From NCBI GenBank assembly GCA_029891385.1, contig CM057225.1, positions 9,552,560 through 9,616,559 of the forward strand: a stretch of 64,000 nucleotides of DNA, read 5' to 3'. Made by a program: the position numbers and the translations under genes. Each line of letters begins with the position of its first letter. The stretch's first letter is position 1. Origin of the DNA: Erythroxylum novogranatense (taxonomy: Eukaryota > Streptophyta > Magnoliopsida > Malpighiales > Erythroxylaceae). This document shows, one piece after another, positions 35,146 through 45,922 of this stretch. The notes beneath the pieces are model-generated. The model searched no databases, was not told the DNA's origin, and saw nothing but the letters and a program-made list of their open reading frames with translations.

Positions 35146-38100
35146 TGTTGGACCTCGATCTTTTAGTGAAAATTAGAAATCATTAGATGAAATTAAATGA
35201 GGAAATATGGCATGATTCTTTGAAATGAATGAAAAGTATAAATTAATTTATGAGCATTTGATCAAATGAAGGACAATTGGGTATCCTTGTGTTTGCATAT
35301 GTTTGATAAAAAGATGAGGCATTGTGTATTGTGTTTGGATGTGAATAATTGAAGTGTTGTGCAGGTTGAAGAATTTGGCTAGTGAAAATTTAGGGAAAAT
35401 GCTGTCAAAATTTCACTTATGGGTAGAAACTTTGGCTGATTTTTTGACCCTCTTAGAGTTAGAATTTGACAAAAGGGTCTTCTTGAAGATTGTAGTTTAG
35501 GTTTTGATCTTTTCATTGATGTATAATATGTTATTTTTGGTCTTGAGAATTGGAAGATATGAAATTGTGAAGTTTGGATGTAGTATAGGATGACAAATTA
35601 TCAGGCAGAAGATTTGACTAAAAAATTAACCTAGTTAGAGGTTGCATTTGCCTTTAAGTGCTTCATGAAAGTTTTAGCTTGTGTTTTGATCTTTACTTTG
35701 ATATAAAGTATAGAATTTTTGGACAATGGGATGAGAAGTTATGAAGTTTAGAAATGTGTTTTCCTGTTTAGGATGATAGTAATTAAACAGTAACTTTGAT
35801 TGAATTTTTGATCTATATATACATGGAATATACTCTTAAAGTCTTCATGAAAGTTTTAGATTATGTATTGATCTTTCCATTTATGTAAAGTATGGAATTT
35901 TTGGACCATGAAATAGGAAGTTATGATTTTTACAAGTTACTGTTGCTGTTTGAGAAGAGTATTAGTGGACGCAACATTTGATTGGAAATTTGACTTCCTT
36001 AGAGGCCAAATTGATTTTTCTGTCCTTCATGAAAGATGTAGGTTGGTTTCTGATCTTTACATTGATATAAAATATGACATGTTTGGACGTTGGAGTGGAA
36101 AGATAGAAATTTTCAAATTTGAGTTATTAATTTAGGGTGATATGATATTGGGCAGTAACTTTGATTGGGTTTTGACCCCCTTTAGAGACGAAATTGGTTT
36201 TTGAGTTCTTCATGAAAGTTGTAGAGCTTCCTTTCAGCTTTCTTTTGATACTAAGTTTGTAAATTTTAGACTCTTAAGTCAAAAGATATGATTTTTGAAA
36301 AATTCAGATATATATATATATAATTTGAACAAAAAATGGAAAAAAAATTAGACGGCCGAGCACTGCGCTTCTCGCGCCAGTGAACGCTCGCTGTTGTTCC
36401 CTCGCGTGCGATGTCGTCTCTGATTCTCGCCCCATACGATGTCGTTTTGCTTCCCTTGCCCACACGAAACGCTGCCGTTTTTGTCTCTTTTGATTTTGTT
36501 TGTTTTCCCCTAATCTGACCCTTGTTTAATCTTTTACTTATATCTTTTCTGTCCAACATCCGATTGACTTGGTTTTCGAAGCGTTGGATTCCTAAGACAA
36601 TTATCTACATCAGCATGGGAAATTTATGATTTTTGATATTAAATTGAGTTAGATAATTTTCTGAACATGGTTCAGTCTTATGAGAAATTCTTGATCTGTG
36701 GAGATCCGATTGATCTTATTCTTGTTGAAAAATAAAATAACGACATGGAGCTACAAGTTATATGAAAGAATTGAATTTCAATTTAGCCCCTAATACTTTC
36801 AATTTCTGAATGGAAGTCAGGTTTAGTGCGCAGTCTTGGATTAGTAAGATCTGAAAGTATTTTGACCATAAATTTTGCTCTAGTCATCCAAATGAGATGA
36901 TTATTAATTTAGATTAAAATAGAGAAATATGGATACAAATGTTATGAAGGATTCGAGTTTCAATTTAGTCTTTAAGAATGTCAATTTTGGGATGGAAGTA
37001 AATCGCTGGAAAATGTTCTAGCATAAGACCAGTCCGAAATGTTTGGAGTATAATTTTTGATGTAGTGATCCAAATTAAATGATTTTGGTGGCATTATGAA
37101 ATTGAGACAATGTGGAACATTTCTCTATAAGGAAGTTTTAGCAAATTCCTTCAATTGGACGATTTGAAAAATATCCTAAGCAAAACATGATTTAATGAAT
37201 TTTGAGACTTTGCTATATTTTATGATTTTGAGGACTTAATTAGCATGTTAATGTGAATAATTAACATGTTAAATTGAGTAAGAGCATATGGGATAAGTTG
37301 ATTGGATTGGATTAATTTAAAGTGTTAGAAATGCATAAAGGCAAAATTGGAAGAGTACTTAAGGTTTTAAGTTATAAGGCATATATGTAAGTGCATTATA
37401 GTCATTTGGCATTCATTAAATGAATGAAGAAGGGGCTGTCGTTTTTAATGAAGAAAATGCATGACTTTGAAGGAAAGAAAAGAAGGAAAATGAAAGGAAG
37501 AAGAGAAAAGAGAGGTGAGTTTCGGATGGGAAGAAAAGGGAGAAGAAGAAAGAAGAAAGAGAAGGCTTAGGGTTCGAATTTTAGTGAGCTTCAAGAGTGA
37601 TTTTTAAGATGATTCAAGAGGAAAAAGGTGGAAGAGCATGAGAGTTTCCTATGGAGTTAAGAAATCCGAAAATGGTGAAGATTAAGGTAAGATTGAGTTT
37701 TTGACTTGTTAATTTTTGAAAGGTTCTGGTTTGTATGGCTTAAGATTGGAATGAGTTTGTATTTTCTAAGCTCAATTTTGGTGATTGCATGGTTTAGATT
37801 GTTCAATTTTGGATGGTTATGAATTAGGATTTTTGTCTTGAATTAGGGAATTGAAGTGAGGCTTTGGAGAAATTGAAGCTATGGACAAGTTTTAAGCATG
37901 GAATTGAGGTGGGTACTATGTTTATATTTTGATATATAAGCCAATTATGTGATTTCGAAAAATCAAGAAGAGAAATGTTTTGAAAATTATTATTTTCGAA
38001 TGATTAAATTCGTTGATTTTGTAATGATTTAAGAAATTGATAATGGATTGTTTACGAATGATTTGATAAAATGCTAAAATTGTTTTGAATGGTTTTGATC

Positions 38101-39863
38101 AAAATTGATACGATTTTCGCATTCATTGTGTTTAAATGATTTGATAATTGCAATAATTATGAAATTCTTTGTTTTCGAATGATTTTGAATAATTTGATGA
38201 TGTTGCTAAAATATTGCATTCATTGTGTTTGTACGATTAAGAATGTGTTATGTGCATTGGTTTGCTATTGTAAATTTTTGAATGTGAATGAGTATGAAAT
38301 ATGATATGATATGAAAGATTGAATTTTCGAAACTTGCCTTCGGGTAATCCGATTTTTCAAGTGTGAAATGTGTTATGTGGATTTGGTTAGGTCCCATAAG
38401 TTTGAGTCAAGTGCACTTGTCTTCTTTTTATAGGCTTCGCCTGCCTACCCGTTAGTGGCATTGGAGCTCCGTTTCGGACTCCCATAAGTTCACAGCTACA
38501 CTGGACCACTATACGGGAAAGTGTAGTATGTTCTAATCACGGCTGCACAGGACCGTTATGCAGAAATGTGCAGTATGTTCTGTTTTAGACCGACCCAAAC
38601 CATTCTGATGTGATTATGTGTTTTTGATTTGATTTATAATGTGATGCATTCATGTTTCTGATTTGTTCGTGAATTCATTGAAATTGAGAATTTTTTTGAA
38701 AAAAGAGTTTATTTGATAAATTCTCTACTGTGAGATTTTCATAAAATGGAAAAAGTTTGGAAAATTAATTTTTGCTTATTTGTCGATTTATAAACATATT
38801 ATCTATGAGTTGTTAAGCTCACCCCCTTTCATCCCCATCTCCAGGTTTCGAGCAGGAGATCGGATAAAAGAAAGTCGAGACTTTTGTTCGAATTTTCATA
38901 CCTTGTATTTTGTGTAATTTGAAATTTGATATGGGTATTGTATATGGCTTGGAATGCCATTAATGTTTTATAAGCATTTATTTCATGATGTAAAGGAATT
39001 ATGGAATTGCGTATGGAAATTGTGATAATAATTTGTATGGTTATGGTATATGAATGTGTTTGTATATAAATGGGATTGATTGTGATATGGATTCCAGATG
39101 GGAGGTCCGATGATACTGATTATTGATTGAGAATTATTGAAGTGTTATAAGTATATGAATGTGTTTGTTTATGCTGGGATTCCGGACAGGAGGTTCGATG
39201 ATTTGCGTTGCTAAAATTGAGATATTAAAGTGCTTATTGTGTGTGAATTGCGGATATGGATTGGTGTGATTGTTTTTATGGCAAAAGAAATAGAATAATA
39301 AGATTTTTGTTCAACATGATTGGGATATGATCGTATAAGAAAAATATTATGAATTTCGATTGAGGATAAATTTCCAAAAGGGAAATTATATTGTTTTGAT
39401 TTGTATAAGATTGAATAAAAATGAAAAGAATAAGAAAGAAAAAAAATTATACCGCTTCGGATTGGTTTAGTCTAAGTTTTCCAACGTGACGCTTTTCTAA
39501 AGTATGATTTCACGGATGTAGAAAATTCGATTGAGTCCGTTTGAATCCGTTTGTTTGCTTTGATTCCGAACCAATTCGATTAACTTTGAATTGGTTTGCC
39601 TTTTTTCCAATTTTCTTTTTTTTTTACTTTCGCCATATGTTTCCACTTCAAATTCCTTCGCTTTCATTTCTGCTTTTGATTTGTGTCCGTTCATTTGTTT
39701 CGCTTGGTTTTTCGATTCGAGAATTCGATTCCGTTCTTTTGATTCTCTTTCCGTTTCATTTATTTTCTCTAACTTTCGCTTTTGATTCCGTTCTGTTATT
39801 TCGTTGTCCGTTTTGTTTTCCATTTTTTCGGTTGGTGTCCAGTTCCGAAATCGGGTCCCAACA
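35146..39863 (+). repeat. Right LTR of X (uninterrupted, 4718 bp)
   Basis: Complete copy from TGTTGGACC to GGGTCCCAACA. It serves as reference for the empty site of Y and carries all modules listed for the left LTR, including donor-like (37687) and acceptor-like (38844) sites and the TTTCG-rich end (39510-39840). Confidence 0.95.
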
Positions 39864-39868
39864 AGGGT
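39864..39868. repeat. TSD of element X, right copy (AGGGT)
   Basis: Directly follows the LTR terminus CAACA. Confidence 0.95.
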
Positions 39869-40526
39869 TGTTAATGATAAATGACAAACTGTGAGTGTAT
39901 CTTTGAATTGATTTTATAAAGATGATTTTTACCTTACTATGAAAAGTATGTTTATGAATAATTTCATTGGTGCTACTACTTGAATTTAAAAGTCAATTTT
40001 CATGGGGTTTACTTATGCTTTTATTTGGCATTGAATTGAGAGTTGTATGAATTTGAAAGCCAATTTTATTTGTGCATGCTTTGATTTAACATTGATTGAG
40101 ATTTGGATGCACTTGCAACCCAATGAGATGTACACATGCCTTGAATTGGAATTGAATTGAAATTTGCATATGCTTTAAATTAGCATAGAAATGGACTTTG
40201 AACATGAATTGAATTAGTATTAAAATGAGGCGTGCTCATGTATTAATTATGATTTAGCCTATAGCACACTGTTAGGTCTTTATACATACGATTATATCGA
40301 TCAAAGTACGTCCTAAAATGCATGGCAGTGTTTGGGCGCATCTGTCATTAACATGGGTAGTGTTGTGTCTATCATTATGGCTTACGAGTCGCCCTCTGCA
40401 TGTATGGAGTATATATTTTGCTAGCATTGTTACGTGTAAGCGATGTAGAACCAACTCCGTAACCACTGATTCATATTTAATGCTAGCATCATTATGGGTA
40501 AGCGATGCAAAACCAGCTTTGGCCCT
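39869..40526. other. Unresolved sequence with short degenerate repeats
   Basis: Should be the continuation of the Copia-type element hit by X, but I recognise no coding motif. About 39978-40180 holds three degenerate repeats of about 60 bp ('aa.tcaattt...catgc.tt..att.gcattgaattgag'). A TGCTAGCAT..TAAGCGATG motif occurs at about 40417 and again at about 40481. Confidence 0.5.
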
Positions 40527-40660
40527 GTTTGACAATCGGCTGATTGCATTTAGTTGATAACTGATTCTATCAGCGATTAGCTAATAGCTGATTATATCAG
40601 CTGATTTCACTAGCGGATTGTATTAGCTGTTTGTTAAAAATATTTGGTAAAATTAGTTGT
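40527..40660. mobile_element. MITE-like fragment (one end)
   Basis: Begins TTTGGCCCTGTTTG, like terminal repeats of plant hAT-type MITEs, and is packed with AGCTGAT/ATCAGCT words. No matching inverted end is seen before the microsatellite at 40821, so it is probably truncated. Family assignment is a guess. Confidence 0.4.
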
Positions 40661-40820
40661 TTATGTGTAAAATGATTTATGAGGACATGACTTTAAAAAA
40701 AATAAGAATATGAATATTATATATTTTATTATTTCAATGAATATTCTTATAAGAATTTAGATTTTAGGTATTTAATTCTACAAAAATTAAGTTTATAACT
40801 CTCATAAAAAATATAGAATA

Positions 40821-40834
40821 TAATAATAATAATA

Positions 40835-40876
<42 letters not shown>
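40821..40876. repeat. (TAA)n-(TTA)n inverted microsatellite
   Basis: TAA repeats change directly into TTA repeats, making a long self-complementary run. It abuts the pararetroviral RT fragment. The isoleucine-run frame on the minus strand is an artefact of it. Confidence 0.95.
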
Positions 40877-40878
<2 letters not shown>

Positions 40879-41037
40879 TGATCCATTTTTCTCTGAAATA
40901 TTGCTGGAGCATTCTTTAAGCCAAATGACATCACAAGCCATTCATATAATCCATCAGGAACAATAAATGCTGTCCAGGGAATTGATTCTGTATCCATTGC
41001 GATTTGATGAAATCCACTTTTTAAGTCAAATTTGCTG
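40877..41037 (-). pseudogene. Endogenous pararetrovirus reverse transcriptase fragment (Caulimoviridae)
   Basis: About 53 residues in one frame on the minus strand. Visible motifs: FDLKSGFHQI near the N-side, IPWTAF, GLYEWLVM and FGLKNAPAIFQRKMD at the C-side. This spacing is that of the caulimovirid RT palm before the YLDD box, which is absent because the fragment ends at the microsatellite. Without protease, YLDD or RNase H it is a dead fragment. The neighbouring piece on the other strand is also viral, so the locus is rearranged. Confidence 0.9.
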
Positions 41038-41143
41038 TAAATTCAAAAGTGTCGATGCTATACATGCGGAGAAATTGGACATTTTGCAAAAGATTGCAAA
41101 AATAAGCAAGGAAATATTGCACGAGTTGCAATAATTATATAGA
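41038..41143 (+). pseudogene. Pararetrovirus coat-protein zinc finger fragment
   Basis: On the plus strand from 41050 the residues CRCYTCGEIGHFAKDC give C-x-C-x2-C-x4-H-x4-C, the zinc finger signature of Caulimoviridae coat proteins. A basic tail (KNKQGNIARVA) follows, then a stop near 41141. Only the finger and tail remain. It begins directly after the oppositely oriented RT fragment, so the junction near 41038 is a recombination point. Confidence 0.8.
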
Positions 41144-41146
41144 CCA

Positions 41147-41497
41147 TTGGAAAACCTACCAATGGACAAACAACAAAAATGTTTACTTGATGCAATTTGG
41201 AGAGCAAATAGCAGTGGTCAGAAACATAGAGCATGCTGTGCTCTGCAATATTACTTCAGTAAGATCATGACCCCACCTGTTGGTAAGAATTATTCTTATT
41301 ATGCACTAGTTAATGGTCCTGATCGTGGAATTTATTGCTACTATTCAACTTTGATGAGAAAGGTAAATCAACTAGCCAAACCACGTTATAAGGGATTTTA
41401 TGCCTTTAACGATGCTTTGGATTACATCCTTCAAAATGTTGATATCGGCTATAATGAAGAAATACAACTGGTGGTGTTGTATCTCCTTTTTCTGTGA
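41147..41497 (+). pseudogene. Viroplasmin-like (Caulimovirus ORF VI / RNase H N-terminal) domain
   Basis: A 116-codon open frame; the first ATG is at 41162. The middle holds YYALVNGPDRGIY, then RYKGFYAFNDALDYI, matching the pattern of the viroplasmin domain (aromatic pair, GxxxGIY, KGF, then an 'eA' helix), a fold shared with the N-terminal domain of eukaryotic RNase H1. In the virus family it occurs in the translational transactivator. Next to the coat zinc finger it suggests a viral origin. The frame is open but lacks the rest of a transactivator. A host-type RNase H1 N-domain is possible but less likely here. Confidence 0.55.
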
Positions 41498-41561
41498 TTT
41501 TAATTCTGTTGGCTTCTTGAATTAATTTTTCAAGAGCCTCCTAAAATTACGGATTTTTTTT

Positions 41562-42033
41562 TCATGTTTTAATCAAATTATCTTCCAATCTCGCAACCTT
41601 TGTTTCCAAAACCTCCAATTTCTTTAGTGCTTTTATCAAGAGATAAATTGCACTATTGTTTTGTTTTATAATGCTTGTAATTCCTTGTGATAATATTTCA
41701 GGTTCTCTTGCTTTTCTGAATCCTTCTGCTGGGATTCCTAGGAGCTCAGTTGCTGATAATGCTTCTTTGTATTCTTCGTCACCAGCGGCGACCAAATAGG
41801 ACATCAAATCTTTTGGTGCAACTGTTCCAAAAGATCCTCAATTCTTTTTATTTTCATTTCCAATTGTATTGGTAATTGGATGACTTCGGATTTCTTTGGT
41901 TAATCAACTAAGGAGTTGATTATTTCAACCACTTCACTTTTTGATGGTATTTTTCTGATTTTCTTTTCAATATTTTCTATTGACAAGACGTTTTCCAATC
42001 TTTCAGCCTTTTCTTCAAGACTATGTAAATGCT
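41562..42033 (-). pseudogene. Coiled-coil protein fragments, possibly pararetroviral
   Basis: Two minus-strand pieces in different frames. The upstream piece (about 42033-41910) reads HSLEEKAERLENV followed by a lysine/glutamate-rich helix. The downstream one (41807-41562) includes SYLVAAGDEEYKEAL and later LKKLEVLETKVARLEDNL, with leucine heptads. Such short coiled-coil proteins resemble virion-associated proteins (ORF II/III type) of badnaviruses and relatives, but I cannot name a match. A frameshift near 41810 separates the pieces. Confidence 0.4.

Positions 42034-42034
<1 letters not shown>

Positions 42035-42101
<67 letters not shown>
42035..42101. repeat. (TAA)n microsatellite
   Basis: About 22 TAA units inside the coiled-coil coding remnant. 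Polyleucine, polyasparagine or polytyrosine frames across it are artefacts. Confidence 0.97.
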
Positions 42102-42103
<2 letters not shown>

Positions 42104-42189
42104 ACATTGTTTCTCCCTTGAAAGCAAATGGTGGGAAACAAAACCCAACATAAAGATGTCTCCAAATTCAGCTCCAGTTGTCGCCAAAC

Positions 42190-42580
42190 TCTAGAAGATG
42201 TCCTCAAACTTCGTCCAGTTGAAAAATTCACCCACGTAGTTGTTGCTTATTTCCCTGGTAAAGTTGCCTAAGTATGTTGTTCTCCAAAAAGATGTTTTTT
42301 CCTTTTGAAAGAAAATAGCTGCCACCCTTTTGTTGTTTTCCACTCTTTTATTCTATTTTTTACTATTCCCTGATGTGACAATTTTAATTTTAACTCCCTA
42401 ATGTGACAATTCCAGTGTCCTAAGGTAATTTTAGAGGTCAAGCTAATACGTGTCATTAGAGTGACTAAATTTAGTAACTAGATTACTAGTATGGAGCTAC
42501 CAATCTCTTCACACATAGATCAGGAAGGTATATTGATTCTTGTTCAGAGAAGTGAGTAAAGAGAGAGCCTATAAGAACTT
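42190..42580. other. Spacer between the two pararetroviral blocks
   Basis: No coding motif. A near-duplicate 'ccctgatgtgacaatttt' / 'ccctaatgtgacaattcc' lies at about 42370 and 42397. It may include viral leader sequence before the movement protein; not demonstrated. Confidence 0.4.
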
Positions 42581-43548
42581 ATGGAAACCTTATCTATTGA
42601 CCCTATTCATTTGTCGTCTACTTTATCTATGTCTTCTTTACCTTCTAATGTAAAGCATATGTTATCAAACAAAATCGAAAATCTTGTAGAAATTATTCAT
42701 GTATCTATAAAAAATCGTGTTTGTGAGTCTTTTTTACCTTTGTTGAGTCCGTACAGTATCTATTCTCGTGACCATTCTTGGATAAGAAGTATTCGTACTA
42801 TTTTGTCTACTTCTAGACCTAAAGTTTGTGAAATCATCTAGAGTTTTATAATAGAACAGTGTGGACTCAAATCTACCACTGCAGAACAATACGTAAAGCT
42901 TGAAATCCCTAAGGAGCTAATCCCCTTATAGAGGAAGCAAAATCATACACATCTTCATGTTGGAGCTATACTATTTGTTCTTACTCTTCATGGAAGAAAG
43001 GAAATATCTGTTATAGCCAGGATATCTCTTCTAGACACTGTCTACTCAACGTATCAAAATGCTCTTATTGGTACCTTGATGACAACGCTTAACAACGAAA
43101 GTGTCATCTTGACTATAGCACTTGATTTCAACATCAGGTTGGATGATCTTACCTTATCTGCACGCCTGCAAGTTCAGATCTAGATCACTAGAGTAGATCA
43201 AGATCCTATAGCCATTATGGCTACTCTACACCACTAGATAATCTATCATCTACAGAATTATGCTTTGGACCTTAACTTCTCGAATTTCACTTTAGATGCT
43301 CTTTACATGGTTGCTGATCGTTTTAATGATCAGACTACTATCATCCAGATCCTGAAGCAATTACCAACACAAGAGCTTGAAAAGTTATTGCCTACTGAAT
43401 GGATCACCAACTACTAGAAGGTGTTCCACGCGCCTCATCGACACTCTTTTCATATGACGACTCCTCTGATTCTAAAGACTTTGAGAGCTGCAACTGTTAA
43501 ATCCATCTATAAGTGGCCCAATGAAGATGCGTTTGGACCTTTAACATC
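42581..43548 (+). pseudogene. Endogenous pararetrovirus movement protein, degenerate
   Basis: One reading frame starting with ATG at 42581 carries the caulimovirid movement protein pattern: VGAILFVLTLHGRK (about 42965), ISLLDTVYSTYQNALIGTL, LNNESV, DFNIRLDDL, then a LHH..IYHLQNYALDL block. In the family this is the 30K-type protein that moves the virus through plasmodesmata, here as the N-part of a polyprotein. The frame is broken by TAG codons at 42839, 42929, 43181, 43235 and 43415, and shifts near 43549. It closely resembles petuvirus/florendovirus polyproteins in layout. It is non-functional. Confidence 0.85.
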
Positions 43549-44420
43549 TGGGGCAATCCTTATGATCAAGGTAAATCTGCTCCTCCTGTTCATTATTTTA
43601 AATCTAATGGAGATCCAATATATGCCAGTCATCATTGTGGACACTTTGTATAGGATGTCGACCCATCTATGTGTGAACCAGACTGTGAGATCTGTCTCAA
43701 TCCTAAGTCAAATTATTCAAGAAGGAGAAGGAAAAAAAAAAGAAAAAGCCCAAATCTTAGTGTTAACATTCTTAAGAGTATCATCCTCTTGGTGATGACC
43801 TAGATCCAAATGATTTTAACTCTTGTATAGGTCTCCTGATAGAAAAATTCAGACCTAAATCTCTACGAGAGATGTTGAAGTCATCTGCATGTAGATCTAC
43901 GTATAGATCTAATCCAAAAATTCCTGTTATGACTCCTACTCCTATACCTTGTATGATGGCAAAGCCATACGAGGAAGATTTTCCAACATTAATCAGGAGT
44001 ACTGATGAATCTCAGCGGGTTATCTATAACCCTTACATCCGACCCATAAGAATAACGTCACAAGGAACACTTGTGTCAAATCCATTTGATGAAGTTCTTA
44101 ACTAGCAGACATCCAACATAACAACATAGAACAAAGTTTTGAGAAGGATTGATTCTAAACTAGATGGAATCAGTCAACAAAATCATGCTACTCATACTAA
44201 AGTTGATACAATTTCTAAACAGATCCAACAGATGTACCAATCTTACAAAGCTCAGATTCAAAATCTTGACACTGAACTTCGACAATACATCTCTGCCCAT
44301 TATATGGGCCTAAATTTGACTTTAAAGTTCGTGAAATACAAAAGATACAAGGAATTGTGCAATAAATGGAAGCTGATATGCATTCTGCATAATCAAGGAC
44401 AATATATGGCTCATCTTTAA
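43549..44420 (+). pseudogene. Pararetrovirus polyprotein, region between MP and CP
   Basis: The frame continues in +1 from 43549 with DPIYASHHCGHF and a cysteine-rich CEPDCEICLNP, a lysine/arginine run (about 43725-43750), then shifts again to 43872-44105 (EEDFPTLIRSTDESQRVIYN, SNPFDEVLN) and 44139-44420 (KVLRRIDSKLDGISQQ and a coiled coil). TAG stops at 43651 and 44103. This mirrors the linker upstream of the coat domain in petuvirus/florendovirus-type polyproteins as I recall them. Confidence 0.65.
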
Positions 44421-45352
44421 CTAAATTTCCACATACATAGCCAATATATTTGTCTCCTATGTATCAAAAGTATCTAGAAAAAGTTGATTACTCAAAGATA
44501 TTCAAATTTAATTATCCTTTGATTAGACAGTACATACATCCTCAAACAACTCAGGAGAAACCAAAAAGGTCAAAGTCAAGGCCTAAACTTGACCATGTGC
44601 CTAAACAACGAGATTCTAAGTCTTCAACGATTCCTGAGCCATCAACCTTATATACACCTTTTGAACTAGCAAATTAGTGGAGAAAACCGTTACAGATTCA
44701 TAAACCTCCAACACCTCCACCAAAAGTTCAACCTTCCACCTAATCTCTTGGGAAGGATAAAGCTAAACAGAAGGAGTTCCTTGCAACTCTAACAACTAAA
44801 TCAATTGTAGAAGATTCAAATTCTCATTTAGATTACAAAAAATTAGTTCTAATGCCTTTATTCTAACATCTGAAGTTTCTACAACACCATTCGAGTTAAC
44901 TCTATCTGAGTTAATCTCTGAGTCATCATCTGAACACATTTCAGAACCATCATCTAATTCCTTAGCACAATTTGTTGATCTATCAAAACTATCCAATGTT
45001 CTGATCACGATGCCTCAACATATTAAAGTTGAACCTGAAATTAGTGAAGCAGAATCCATGGGTACTGAACCTTTCAGACCTGAACCAGCACCTCAAGCAA
45101 CACCAGCTCATCTAGCTACATAGGCTACAAGAAAGAAATGGAGGGATAGAATACATGAATTCGGTGCATGGATTGATTTACAAATGACTAGACCAAATTA
45201 TCACTTGCAGATATTTTTGTTTGAATTCACCTCTCGTTTCACTGGTACTTTGTGAGAATGGTGGCAAAGTATTAATGAATATCAATTCTTTTAGTACGTT
45301 TAAGTCAATATAGTCAGAGCATTACTTGGAATTATTCATAAAGAATTCAATA
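44421..45352 (+). pseudogene. Pararetrovirus polyprotein, coat-protein region, degenerate
   Basis: Pieces in changing frames: YLEKVDYSKIFKFNYPLI (44462), a proline/lysine-rich linker with stops (TAG at 44675, others), an acidic serine-rich stretch (44870-45060), then KKWRDRIHEFGAWIDLQM (about 45137), FEFTSRFTGTL, EWWQSINEY and ALLGIIHKEF up to about 45350. The last part has the conserved-tryptophan layout of the capsid N-terminal core. The block ends abruptly at an oppositely oriented Copia fragment, so the zinc finger, protease and RT of this copy are missing. Confidence 0.65.
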
Positions 45353-45922
45353 TAATCTGACATCAATAATTTTTCCATTTCATATTTGTTTAGCTTCGTA
45401 GAGACATTCATAGGAGTTCTCACATGCCTAGCATTCTCAAAACCAAACTTCTTTATTAAATTCTTCGCATATTTTTTTGCAATATAAAAATGTCATCCTT
45501 TAAAAGAAGTTCAACTCACCTACCATACTCATCTCAAATTTATGCGTCAATAATTCAACAAAGTTATCCACCATCTTGGGATGAGTGGAACCAAACACAA
45601 TATCGTCAACATAAATCTGAGCAATCATCAAATTAGATCTGAATTTTTTAATAAATAAAGTTTTGTCAACACTACCTCGTTTGTATCCTTACTCGATAAG
45701 ATATTGTGTGAGTCTTTCATACCAAGCCCTTGGCATTTGCTTGAGATCATAAAGAATCTTTTTTATCTTAAAAACGTGATATGCATGGACTAAATCAATG
45801 AATCCTTTCAGCTACTCGACATATACCTCTTCTTGTATAAACCCATTCAAAACCATACTTTTTACGTCCATCTCATAGAGCTTGAAGCCTTTCACACACG
45901 TTATACCCAACAATAGTCTAAT
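45353..45922 (-). pseudogene. Ty1/copia reverse transcriptase fragment, degenerate
   Basis: Minus strand in order: KGFKLYEMDVKSMVLNGFIQ, EEVYVE, KKILYDLKQMPRAWYERL, then KTLFIKK, YVDDIVFGST (catalytic YVDD at 45613-45602) and THKFEMSMVGELNFF. These are the RT motifs of plant Copia elements, closest in style to Sirevirus-type pol. Stops interrupt it after EEVYVE, after YLIE and after LNFF. The N-terminal side is cut exactly at the LTR Z terminus (45923), so upstream pol should lie right of the window. Confidence 0.85.

Larger units (their letters stand above)
9735..39863 (+). mobile_element. Element X: LTR retrotransposon with long LTRs and minimal interior
   Basis: Two LTRs (4715 bp left, after removing the nested Y; 4718 bp right) flank an internal region of only 604 bp with a PBS at one end and a polypurine tract at the other. 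TSD AGGGT is intact. There is no coding capacity, so it depended on another element's proteins. The LTR-to-interior ratio of about 8:1 is extreme even for LARDs, and the interior looks like a deletion of a longer W-like one. The left LTR is split by Y at 13837-33923. Confidence 0.95.

Noticed and set aside
40747..40941. Frame with a long isoleucine run; likewise polyleucine, polyasparagine and polytyrosine frames at 41900-42231
   Set aside because: Translations of TAA/TTA microsatellites.
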